A DNA stretch of 49,868 nucleotides from Gammaproteobacteria bacterium (lineage in GTDB: Bacteria > Pseudomonadota > Gammaproteobacteria > Steroidobacterales > JABDKV01): contig JAHEKH010000010.1 in the NCBI GenBank assembly GCA_024638445.1, positions 1 through 49,868 of the forward strand. Direction: 5' to 3'. Within the stretch, counting starts at the first letter, position 1; the number at the start of each line of letters is the position of its first letter. Both the position numbers and the translations under genes were made by a program. A model generated the notes under the pieces. It saw nothing but the letters and a program-made list of their open reading frames with translations. It had not been told where the DNA came from and ran no database searches. Of the stretch, positions 43,084 through 49,868 are shown piece after piece.

Positions 43084-44958
43084 CCCGGGCTGCCACGCGA
43101 TCGAGCAGCCCTGCCTGAAATCCACCCGGAGTTCGAATTCCTCGAGCGGGACATCCTCGATCGTGTCGTCGAAGATCACCTTGAGCAGCCGGCTTTCGTT
43201 TCTCGGAATTTTCCGGTGGCCCTGGTCAGCGGTCAACTCACCGCGATCGATTTCGGCATGGCCGCCATAGGTGTCGGCGTCGAAAAACTTGTCGCCGTCG
43301 AGCTTGATTTCCTTCAGCTTGTCGGTGACATGGTCGGGCCAGGTGACCGTCACAGAATCAACTACACCGGCAACATTGCCGCCGTTAACCAGCGTCCAGC
43401 GGATCTCCTTGTCATGCATATGCAGACCCGAGCCGCTGATTTCGCACGGCGACGGCGGCGTAACGATGATCGGCACGTAGTCCGCGCCACCACAGCCGGC
43501 ACCTGTCCATTCTTCACCAGTTGCCAGGATGGCGCTGGTGGTATCGGTCATGACATAGGTGGTGCCCGAAACCGTTTTGTCCGACATGGCATCGACGGAA
43601 ATGCCTGGATTCGCCAGGGTACGCCGCGGAGCCTCACGGGCCTGTGCCAGCTGGGCAAAGTCCGATCGGTTGGACACCTTGTAGTCGTAGTCAACGAAAG
43701 AGCCTAAGCCGATACCGTTAATCGCCACCAGCGTGAGGTCACCAAAGACATCACCCACCTCGAGCGACCGGCTGCAGGAAGTGTGAATACGCATTTCGTT
43801 GGTGGACGTACCCGCACTCAGCAGGATGTCGGTGTCAGACCCGTCTTTAGCGATGGTAAATGCTTCGCCTTTACCCACCGTATAGTTGTCGCCATCCTCG
43901 GTGGTGACTGTCACCGAATCGCTGCCGGCGACCGTACCCGAGCACTCGAATTTGTCCCGCTGGTCATTGTTGCTGGCCTCGCAACCGCCACCGGTATAAA
44001 CGAAGGTCAGCCACCTGGGTTTATCAATAATGTCGCAGTTGGCCCAGGCGCCCTGGATCTCGCAGGTCGATGAAGCCGCCGGCTGACCACAGTCCAGCAG
44101 ACCGCTGTCGTCGACCATTCCTGCCAGCTGCCAGTCATTGACCCTGTACGACTTGTTGTCGCGACCATCACCCTGTGGAAGCCCGCAGTCCTCGACTCCG
44201 TTCATCTCGTCATCGTCGCATGCGAGGCGGAACTTCGACTCACCCAGCAGTTCGCCAGTGTCGGCGTCGAAAATTTCCCAGATCACATCGTCGGGGGCAT
44301 CGTCATATCCCTGTACCGTGATGGTCTGACCCTGGACGACATTCTCATGTTCGGCGATCACCGGCGAATCGGCATTACCCAGGTGAGCCACAACCCGTAT
44401 GGTCTGTTCGCCATTCCAGGTCAGGCTCAGGGTATTGATGGGCTTTTCGCAGGTGTAGAGCTCCGTTGCCAGCGAGGCAACAGAGCAACTTGCTTCTACG
44501 CGTAGCGGACAGCCACGCAACGGGATATCGACCGGGTCCGTGTGACTGGTTTCATCCTCGATCTCGACCTCCCAGCCGCCCAGGTCGCCGTCATCGTCAT
44601 CATCGCCGGCTTCTTCGAGCAGGAGTGACAACCCCTCCGGTAGCGTCGCCTCATCGACCACGGCAATATAATCGCCCTCGCACAAATAGTTGAACTGGTA
44701 GCGACCGCTGGCGTCGGTCGTTGCTGTCACCGCACTATCTTCATCGTCATCGTCATAAACCAGGTAGAGACTGATTCCAGCTACGCCAGGTTCGCCAGCA
44801 TCGGCTACGCCGTCAGCATTGGCATCGTGCCAGACCAGGCCCTCGAGTTGTGCAAAGCAGCCGGAATTTGGCATTCCGCTACCGGAAATTTCCGCGTGTG
44901 CGGGGAGTCCGAGCAGCAGTACCAGGGCAGAGAGATATTTTTGTTGTCTGTTTATCAT
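43078..44958 (-). CDS. Secreted SdrD-B / DUF7467-type protein
   Basis: A 626-residue exported protein. A signal peptide is clear (QQKYLSALVLLLGLPAHA, cut before EIS). Residues about 36-125 form an SdrD B-like (CNA-B/prealbumin-like) domain: GLVWHDANADGVADAGEPGV, then TTDASGRYQF. Acidic runs (DDDDED, DDDDDGD) follow and may bind calcium. Around 310-420 lies a DUF7467-like domain (RWLTFVYTGGGCEASNNDQ, then FECSGT). The last ~110 residues are beta-rich (RWTLVNGGNVAGVVDSVTV). Many cysteines suggest disulphides in the periplasm or outside. EISGSG occurs at both the mature N-terminus and near residue 510. No sorting signal at the C-terminus. Its ATG overlaps the DUF6502-like stop. Confidence 0.62.
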   Translation of the reverse strand: MINRQQKYLSALVLLLGLPAHAEISGSGMPNSGCFAQLEGLVWHDANADGVADAGEPGVAGISLYLVYDDDDEDSAVTATTDASGRYQFNYLCEGDYIAVVDEATLPEGLSLLLEEAGDDDDDGDLGGWEVEIEDETSHTDPVDIPLRGCPLRVEASCSVASLATELYTCEKPINTLSLTWNGEQTIRVVAHLGNADSPVIAEHENVVQGQTITVQGYDDAPDDVIWEIFDADTGELLGESKFRLACDDDEMNGVEDCGLPQGDGRDNKSYRVNDWQLAGMVDDSGLLDCGQPAASSTCEIQGAWANCDIIDKPRWLTFVYTGGGCEASNNDQRDKFECSGTVAGSDSVTVTTEDGDNYTVGKGEAFTIAKDGSDTDILLSAGTSTNEMRIHTSCSRSLEVGDVFGDLTLVAINGIGLGSFVDYDYKVSNRSDFAQLAQAREAPRRTLANPGISVDAMSDKTVSGTTYVMTDTTSAILATGEEWTGAGCGGADYVPIIVTPPSPCEISGSGLHMHDKEIRWTLVNGGNVAGVVDSVTVTWPDHVTDKLKEIKLDGDKFFDADTYGGHAEIDRGELTADQGHRKIPRNESRLLKVIFDDTIEDVPLEEFELRVDFRQGCSIAWQPGS

Positions 44959-45806
44959 TTATTTTTACCAGCATCGGGTACTGTCCAAGGCGCAATCTGG
45001 TAGACCCCGACACCGACCCGGACGGTGTCATCTGAACTGGCGTCAGCCTCGCGGCCGATTAACCAGTTGTCTGCGCGTTCGAGGAAGGCCTGGCCCTCCT
45101 GATTGAGAAATTCGGTAAATTCATCGAGCTGATTCGCAGGAATCAGCTGGTTCGTGGCAAAGCGCTCGAAACGGGCCCGCAGGTGTTCGTCGCGGTAGAG
45201 GTTGTAGCTGCCTGTTTCGGTCAGGTCACGAACGGCCATGCAGACGCGCTTGAGAGCGCCGGCGTCAGTCGCCCGCGGCACATAGGTCCGGCTGATAACC
45301 CGCAGCTTGCCGCCGTTCAGGCTTTCGACCGCACCCACGTTGCGAAGCTCTTTCAGCATCGCTGTCATTGGCGCAATCTTTCCGCTGTACTTGTCGTAAA
45401 GATCTTTGAAGCTATGTTCTCCACCTTCGACGGTAAGGACGCGAGGTTTGCCGGTTTTATCCAGAAAGTCCGGATCGGCATGCCATGCCATGAGTATCCT
45501 GGACGCCGGACGTACCTGGTCGATACTGGACTGGTCCTGTCCGGCATCCAGCTTATCCAGCTCCTGTTTGACCCGTGTCCGCGACAAGCCTGTCAGCAAC
45601 GCGATACGAGAGGTGTTGGTACGTCGCCCCTCGAGTCCAAATTCCTTTGCCGCGACGTCGACGTAAACACTTCTGCAGATTTCCGAAAACCGGCTGAATG
45701 ACAGGCCGTTTCGCAACAACAGCCCGACGATAGGCCGGACGATCATGCGGCAGATTTCTTCGGCAAACCGGTGTTGCCCCGGTGCCTTGTGTTGTGAGCT
45801 GTCCAT
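44955..45806 (-). CDS. DUF6502-family protein, possible DNA-binding regulator
   Basis: A 283-residue soluble protein. The N-terminal half (ICRMIVRPIVGLLLRNGLSFSRFSEICRSVYVDVAAKEF, then RTNTSRIALLTGLSRTRVKQELDKL) matches what I recall of DUF6502, whose N-terminus resembles a winged or tri-helical DNA-binding domain. The rest is alpha/beta without a known motif. The ATG at 45806 is preferred; a GTG at 45821 with GGGGAG just upstream is possible, and codons back to 45986 look non-native. It is coupled by ATGA to the secreted protein gene, and it reads away from the large repeat protein across an AT-rich gap, so it may regulate both. Confidence 0.6.
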   Translation of the reverse strand: MDSSQHKAPGQHRFAEEICRMIVRPIVGLLLRNGLSFSRFSEICRSVYVDVAAKEFGLEGRRTNTSRIALLTGLSRTRVKQELDKLDAGQDQSSIDQVRPASRILMAWHADPDFLDKTGKPRVLTVEGGEHSFKDLYDKYSGKIAPMTAMLKELRNVGAVESLNGGKLRVISRTYVPRATDAGALKRVCMAVRDLTETGSYNLYRDEHLRARFERFATNQLIPANQLDEFTEFLNQEGQAFLERADNWLIGREADASSDDTVRVGVGVYQIAPWTVPDAGKNK

Positions 45807-46162
45807 CTTCGTCGGTGGCACCGCTCCCCAGCAATATGGTGCCTTGCCCCCTGAGTATTGTTTTGCCCGAATTGCGCGGAGCCTAGCTGATTTGAGTTCT
45901 GTTGTTCCAGATGAGGCGGCAGCGGAGCAACGGCTTCGGGTGCCGTGCGATATTACAATGAATATATATCGATCATCCAGTTGCAACTATTTGATTTAAC
46001 TTATTCAACCCGTATTTCACGTCTTTACCTTTGTAAACCTTGTTTTTCTTGCTTCGATGGGCAGACATAACCTATTATTCATGGATATATGAGCTGCTAT
46101 TGCTCAATTTAAGATAACAAAATACTAAATAGAAAAACGAATAATTGGCTGGGAGAAGCACA
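45807..46162. promoter_or_regulatory. 356-bp AT-rich divergent intergenic region
   Basis: No gene is seen here. From about 45950 to 46160 the base composition falls to roughly one third G+C by eye, in sharp contrast to the flanking genes, with many A/T runs. It separates the DUF6502-like gene from the giant repeat protein and is the natural site for both promoters and for AT-preferring nucleoid proteins. Confidence 0.5.
46100..46128 (+). promoter_or_regulatory. Candidate promoter for the giant repeat protein
   Basis: TTGCTC at 46100-46105 and TACTAA at 46123-46128 are 17 bp apart in the AT-rich gap, 34 bases before the ATG at 46163. The -10 match is weak. The gene also has GGGAGA about 7 bases before its start codon, a good ribosome site. 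Confidence 0.28.
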
Positions 46163-49100
46163 ATGTTCACCTCTCTCGTATCTCGCACGATAGCGACGAT
46201 TTCCCTTCTGCTCGTTTCGGCAACCTTGGTCGCCGCGCCGATCGGTCCCTCCCCGGTCAGCCCCAGGCCGATCGAGAGACCCGACGACCCGGCGTTGCCG
46301 GGCTTGCCCGGAACCGCGCCGATGATCGAATCACGGCTCGGATTCATGATCGAATCACCGCTGCTGTTCTTCAACAACACGGGTGTTCTTACATTTGATG
46401 CGGGATCCGGCGCACTCAGCGTTACCGCCGACCCGCTTGCGATTCGCCTCAACGCGACCGATCCACCGCGCCTCGTCTTCCCCGCAGCCGGCAGCAAGGT
46501 CGTCCAGATCGACATAGTCGTCGGCGCTGACGGGAGTCTCATCGGCGGTGTTCCCGGCGACGACTTCCTGTTGACAGGCGAGATCGACCTGGACGGTGAC
46601 AGCATTGTAGATGTATCGGGCATTCTGCTGACCGGCGAAGTGACCGACTACATGGGTGAGGAAGGAACCGAAACCACCGACTTTCATTCGTTGCGCTTCG
46701 ACATTACCGGTGGACAGCTGGCCGATCTTTACGGCAGCGATGTCGGTATCGAGATCACCAGCGAGATGTCGGACTTTGCAGGTGACTACACCGTCGATTT
46801 CTCCGGTGAGGCCAAGGGCAACATCGGCGTCGTTGAGTGCACCGGCACCATCGGCGACTTCGTCTGGCTGGACCTGGACGGCAACGGCATCCAGGACGAC
46901 GGCGAAGACGGTATCGGCGGCGTACAGCTGATACTCACGGATTCTGATGGCAACATGACCACGGCCACGACACTGGCCAACGGTTTCTACCAGTTTGACG
47001 GCCTGTGCGCCGGCACCTACACCGTCGAGGTCAACCCCGATTCCCTGCCGCCCGATGTCGAGCCGACCCTGATCGGCGCGCCGGGCAGCACTGACGCCAG
47101 CGACAGCAACGATCCTGACGGCACCACCGTCACGTTGCCCGACAACAGCTCCATGGACCAGGATACCGACTTCGGCTATGTGCCGGTCTCCGCCGCTCTT
47201 GGCGACTATGTATGGAACGACCTGAACATGGACGGCGTGCAGGACGGCAATGAGCCGGGCGTGCCGGGCGTGATGGTCAACCTCTATGACTGCAGCGGCA
47301 ACCTGGTCGATATGACCACCACTGACGCTAACGGCTTTTATCTCTTCTCGCCGCTGCCGGCAGGCTGCTACGTGGTCGAATTTATCCGGCCCGACGGCTT
47401 CGTGTTCTCGCCGATGGACCAGACCGGCGATGGACTGGATTCCGATCCCGACCCGACTACCGGCTTTACCGGCCAGGTGACGCTGGGCTCCGGCGAGACC
47501 AATCTCGACGTCGATGCCGGCATCTTCCAGCCGCCGAGCGCCGAGCTGGGCGACCGGTTCTGGGAAGACCTCAACGGCAATGGCCTCCAGGATCCCGGTG
47601 AGCCCGGAATTGGCGGAGTCACCGTCACGCTGTTTGACTGCAGCGGCAACTTTATCGACTCCACCACCACCGATTCGAACGGCATGTACCTGTTCACCGA
47701 CCTTCCGGCCGGCTGCTACGAGGTGCATTTCGAGTCTCCGGCCGACTGCATCCTGACCGAGCAGAATGCGGGCGCCGACGATGCCGACAGCGATGCGGAC
47801 CCGGCCACCGGTTTGACCGGTCCGATCGATTTGGCTGAGATGCAGAGCGATCTCACCTGGGATGCAGGCTGCTATTACCCGGCCGGTCTTGGTGATTTTG
47901 TCTGGAACGATCTAAACCAGGATGGCATCCAGGATGCCGGCGAGCCGGGTATCCCGGGTCTCACCGTGGTCCTGCTCGACGCCGACATGGCGCCGACCGG
48001 CATGAGCACCACCACCGGGCCGAACGGTGACTACGAGTTCACCGGCCTGCAGCCGGGCAGCTACTTCGTGCAGTTCACGGCCCCTGCGGGCTTCGTGTTC
48101 ACCCTGCAGGACATCGGCGCTGACGACACCGACAGCGACGCCAACGGCACCGGCAAGAGCGACAAGGTCATCCTCGAATCCGGCGAATTCGATCCCACGA
48201 TCGATGCCGGCGTCTATGTGCCCAACGATCCCTCGATCAGCATCGAAAAATCGACCAACGGTGCCGATGCTGACAACCCGACCGGACCTTTCATTCCGAA
48301 CGGCGATCCGGTGTTGTGGGAATACGTCGTCACCAACACGGGCAACGTGACGCTGACCGGTATCCAGGTCATCGACGACCAGGGTGTCGCAGTGTCTTGC
48401 CCGACCGACACGCTCGAGCCGGGCGACTTCATGACCTGTACGGGTAATGGTGATGCCACGGTCGATCAGTACGCGAACATCGGTGAAACCTGCGGACTCG
48501 ATCCGGCCGGTACCGAAGTTTGCGATGACGATCCGAGCCATTACTTCGGCGCCGACCCCTCGATCGATATCGAGAAAGCCACCAACGGCGAAGACGCCGA
48601 TCTCCCGACCGGACCGTTTGTCGTTCCGGGAGCCTCGGTGACCTGGAGCTACGTGGTTGAAAACACCGGTAACGTAACGCTGACCGACGTCACCGTGACG
48701 GATGACCAGGGCGTTACGGTCACCTGCCCGCTGGACACGCTGGAACCCCAGCAGGTCATGACCTGCCTGGCTGACGGCACCGCCGTCGCCGGCCAGTACG
48801 CCAACCTCGGCAGCGTGACCGGCACACCGCCGCCGGGTGCCGGCGATCCGGTTATGGACGAAGATCCAAGTCATTACTTTGGCGCGCTGCCGGCCATCGA
48901 TATCGAGAAGGCCACTAACGGCGAAGATGCCGACGATCCGACCGGGCCGTTCGTTGCGGTCGGTGGCTCAGTCGAATGGACGTACGTCGTGACCAATACC
49001 GGCAACATTGACCTGTTTAATGTCGTCGTAACCGATAACCAGGGGGTTGCGGTCAGCTGTCCGCAAACGACGCTGGCAGTCGGCGACTTCATGACCTGCA

Positions 49101-49868
49101 CCGCCAGCGGCACGGCCATCGAAGGCCAGTACGCCAACATCGGTACAGTAACCGGCGATGCCGAAGCCGGCGGACCGGTCGATGACTCCGACCCGAGCCA
49201 CTACTTCGGCGCCCGCCCGGCGATCGACATCGAGAAAGCCACCAATGGCGACGATGCCGACAATCCGACGGGACCGTTCATTACGATCGGTGAGGACATC
49301 AACTGGACTTACGTCGTGACCAACACCGGCAACATCGACCTGTTCAACATCATGGTGAGCGATGACCAGGGTGTGACGGTGAGCTGCCCCGGCGACATGC
49401 TGGCACCAAACCAGTCGTTCATCTGCTCGGCAATGGGCATTGCCGTCGAAGGCCAGTACGCCAACGTCGGCAGCGTCGTGGGCGACGCCGAGTTAGGTGG
49501 CCCCGTCGACGACTCCGATCCGAGCCACTACTTTGGCGCCCGCCCGGGCATCGACATCGAGAAAGCCACCAACGGCGAAGATGCCGATTCCCCGACCGGA
49601 CCCTTCGTGCCGCTGGGCGGCGCAGTCGAGTGGACTTACGTCGTAACCAATACCGGTAACGTCACCCTGACCGACATCGTCGTAACTGACGACCAGGGTG
49701 TCAGCGTATCGTGCCCCGCCACGACGCTGGATCCGGGTGATTCCTTCACCTGTAACGCGGCCGGCTCGGCCCTGTCCGGGCAGTACCAGAACATCGGTGC
49801 CGTAGTCGGTACGCCGCCGGTCGGACCCCCGGTTGACGATGCGGATCCGAGCCACTACTTTGGCGCGG
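46163..49868 (+). CDS. Giant secreted repeat protein (SdrD-B and DUF7507/DUF11-like domains), open at window end
   Basis: One reading frame stays open from the ATG at 46163 to the last base, 1,235 codons with no stop, so only the N-terminal part is present. A signal peptide ends near residue 25 (ISLLLVSATLVAA). Residues 26-227 are a beta-rich, proline- and glycine-rich domain. Four SdrD B-like domains follow (from residues 228, 345, 461 and 575), each opening with GD-(F/Y)-(V/F)-W-x-DL-x-x-(D/N)-G-(I/V/L)-QD and closing in an acidic calcium-type segment. Then come five tandem ~109-residue DUF7507-like repeats (from residue 690), each opening with IEKATNG and closing with DPSHYFGA. It is probably an extracellular or surface adhesin or matrix protein. 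How it is anchored is unknown because the C-terminus is missing. Long minus-strand frames here are shadows. Confidence 0.85.
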   Translation, partial: MFTSLVSRTIATISLLLVSATLVAAPIGPSPVSPRPIERPDDPALPGLPGTAPMIESRLGFMIESPLLFFNNTGVLTFDAGSGALSVTADPLAIRLNATDPPRLVFPAAGSKVVQIDIVVGADGSLIGGVPGDDFLLTGEIDLDGDSIVDVSGILLTGEVTDYMGEEGTETTDFHSLRFDITGGQLADLYGSDVGIEITSEMSDFAGDYTVDFSGEAKGNIGVVECTGTIGDFVWLDLDGNGIQDDGEDGIGGVQLILTDSDGNMTTATTLANGFYQFDGLCAGTYTVEVNPDSLPPDVEPTLIGAPGSTDASDSNDPDGTTVTLPDNSSMDQDTDFGYVPVSAALGDYVWNDLNMDGVQDGNEPGVPGVMVNLYDCSGNLVDMTTTDANGFYLFSPLPAGCYVVEFIRPDGFVFSPMDQTGDGLDSDPDPTTGFTGQVTLGSGETNLDVDAGIFQPPSAELGDRFWEDLNGNGLQDPGEPGIGGVTVTLFDCSGNFIDSTTTDSNGMYLFTDLPAGCYEVHFESPADCILTEQNAGADDADSDADPATGLTGPIDLAEMQSDLTWDAGCYYPAGLGDFVWNDLNQDGIQDAGEPGIPGLTVVLLDADMAPTGMSTTTGPNGDYEFTGLQPGSYFVQFTAPAGFVFTLQDIGADDTDSDANGTGKSDKVILESGEFDPTIDAGVYVPNDPSISIEKSTNGADADNPTGPFIPNGDPVLWEYVVTNTGNVTLTGIQVIDDQGVAVSCPTDTLEPGDFMTCTGNGDATVDQYANIGETCGLDPAGTEVCDDDPSHYFGADPSIDIEKATNGEDADLPTGPFVVPGASVTWSYVVENTGNVTLTDVTVTDDQGVTVTCPLDTLEPQQVMTCLADGTAVAGQYANLGSVTGTPPPGAGDPVMDEDPSHYFGALPAIDIEKATNGEDADDPTGPFVAVGGSVEWTYVVTNTGNIDLFNVVVTDNQGVAVSCPQTTLAVGDFMTCTASGTAIEGQYANIGTVTGDAEAGGPVDDSDPSHYFGARPAIDIEKATNGDDADNPTGPFITIGEDINWTYVVTNTGNIDLFNIMVSDDQGVTVSCPGDMLAPNQSFICSAMGIAVEGQYANVGSVVGDAELGGPVDDSDPSHYFGARPGIDIEKATNGEDADSPTGPFVPLGGAVEWTYVVTNTGNVTLTDIVVTDDQGVSVSCPATTLDPGDSFTCNAAGSALSGQYQNIGAVVGTPPVGPPVDDADPSHYFGA
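46844..48229 (+). repeat. Four tandem SdrD B-like domain repeats within the giant protein
   Basis: Copies begin at 46844, 47195, 47543 and 47885, about 345 bp (115 residues) each. Shared landmarks are the GDxVWxDLxxDGxQDxxEPGxxG opening, the middle TTTDxNGxYxF block, and PAGCY or PGSYFV before the acidic D-x-D-S-D segment. Copies 2 and 3 have extra cysteines (YDCSGN, FDCSGN, AGCY) that could pair. In Gram-positive SdrD these domains are calcium-stiffened spacers. Confidence 0.8.
48230..49868 (+). repeat. Five tandem DUF7507/DUF11-like repeats, highly similar at DNA level
   Basis: Units begin at 48230, 48557, 48890, 49217 and 49544; unit lengths are 327, 333, 327 and 327 bp, the fifth reaching the window end. 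Each encodes IEKATNG-D-A-D-P-T-GPF, WxYVVTNTGN, a DDQGVxVxCP strand with a conserved cysteine, a second cysteine ~20 residues on, GQYANIG and DPSHYFGA. Stretches such as those coding IDIEKATNG and SHYFGA are almost identical between units, pointing to duplication or gene conversion. Confidence 0.85.

Noticed and set aside
46355-47728. Long minus-strand open frame (457 codons), and similar ones at 47912-48874 and 49493-49855
   Set aside because: They lie antisense to the open plus-strand repeat protein, which has a signal peptide and recognisable domains; the translations are low-complexity mirror images of its repeats.
48230-49868. Tandem repeats as a CRISPR or satellite array
   Set aside because: Unit length of 327-333 bp, an open frame throughout and conserved protein motifs show they are coding domain repeats.

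Overview
This GC-rich window (roughly 60% G+C by eye) looks like chromosome from a free-living, probably marine or soil gammaproteobacterium. Support for that comes from the fabD-fabG-acpP-fabF-pabB-pabC order, a gsp type II secretion operon, rhombosortase, FixLJ, and Entner-Doudoroff plus glycogen genes. A finer placement (for example near Woeseiales or Steroidobacterales) is only a guess. No tRNA, rRNA, insertion sequence, prophage or CRISPR array was seen. Most genes sit in tight operons with 4-bp ATGA stop/start overlaps.

Layout. (1) 1-5377, minus strand: rhombosortase, then fabD, fabG, acpP, fabF, pabB and the cut-off start of pabC (fatty-acid and folate synthesis). (2) 5458-10883, plus strand: gspGHIJKLMN, the pseudopilin and inner-membrane-platform half of a type II secretion system; gspC-F are not in the window. 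(3) 10887-16828, minus strand: two overlapping genes related to the AddA/AddB (RecBCD-like) helicase-nuclease, both with eroded catalytic motifs. (4) 17067-19294, plus strand: a haem-PAS FixL-like oxygen-sensor kinase, FixJ, and a stand-alone degenerate receiver protein. (5) 19300-22211, minus strand: glgC and pgi. (6) 22310-27773, plus strand: a tightly coupled operon of four genes of unknown role (an S51/GATase-like protein, an esterase with an E-set-like N-terminus, an ATP-grasp protein and a second alpha/beta hydrolase) ending in glycogen synthase glgA. (7) 27770-38933, minus strand: zwf-pgl-glgP-glgB-glgX-malQ. (8) 39049-43083, plus strand: edd, eda and a GCS2-type carboxylate-amine ligase-like gene. 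(9) 43078-45806, minus strand: a DUF6502-like gene coupled to a secreted SdrD-B/DUF7467-type protein. (10) 46163 to the window end, plus strand: the first 1,235 codons of a giant secreted repeat protein that runs off the edge.

How they fit together. Regions 5-8 form a carbon-storage island. ADP-glucose synthesis (GlgC), polymerisation (GlgA) and branching (GlgB) build glycogen; GlgP, GlgX and MalQ degrade it; Pgi, Zwf, Pgl, Edd and Eda carry the released glucose phosphates through the Entner-Doudoroff route. The four uncharacterised genes fused by spacing to glgA are the best candidate for an undescribed system, perhaps a modification of, or a conjugate with, the storage polymer. Other points of interest are the AddAB-like pair that seems catalytically dead, the FixT-like pseudo-receiver beside FixLJ, and a rhombosortase gene placed between the fatty-acid operon and the type II secretion operon with which that enzyme family is functionally linked.
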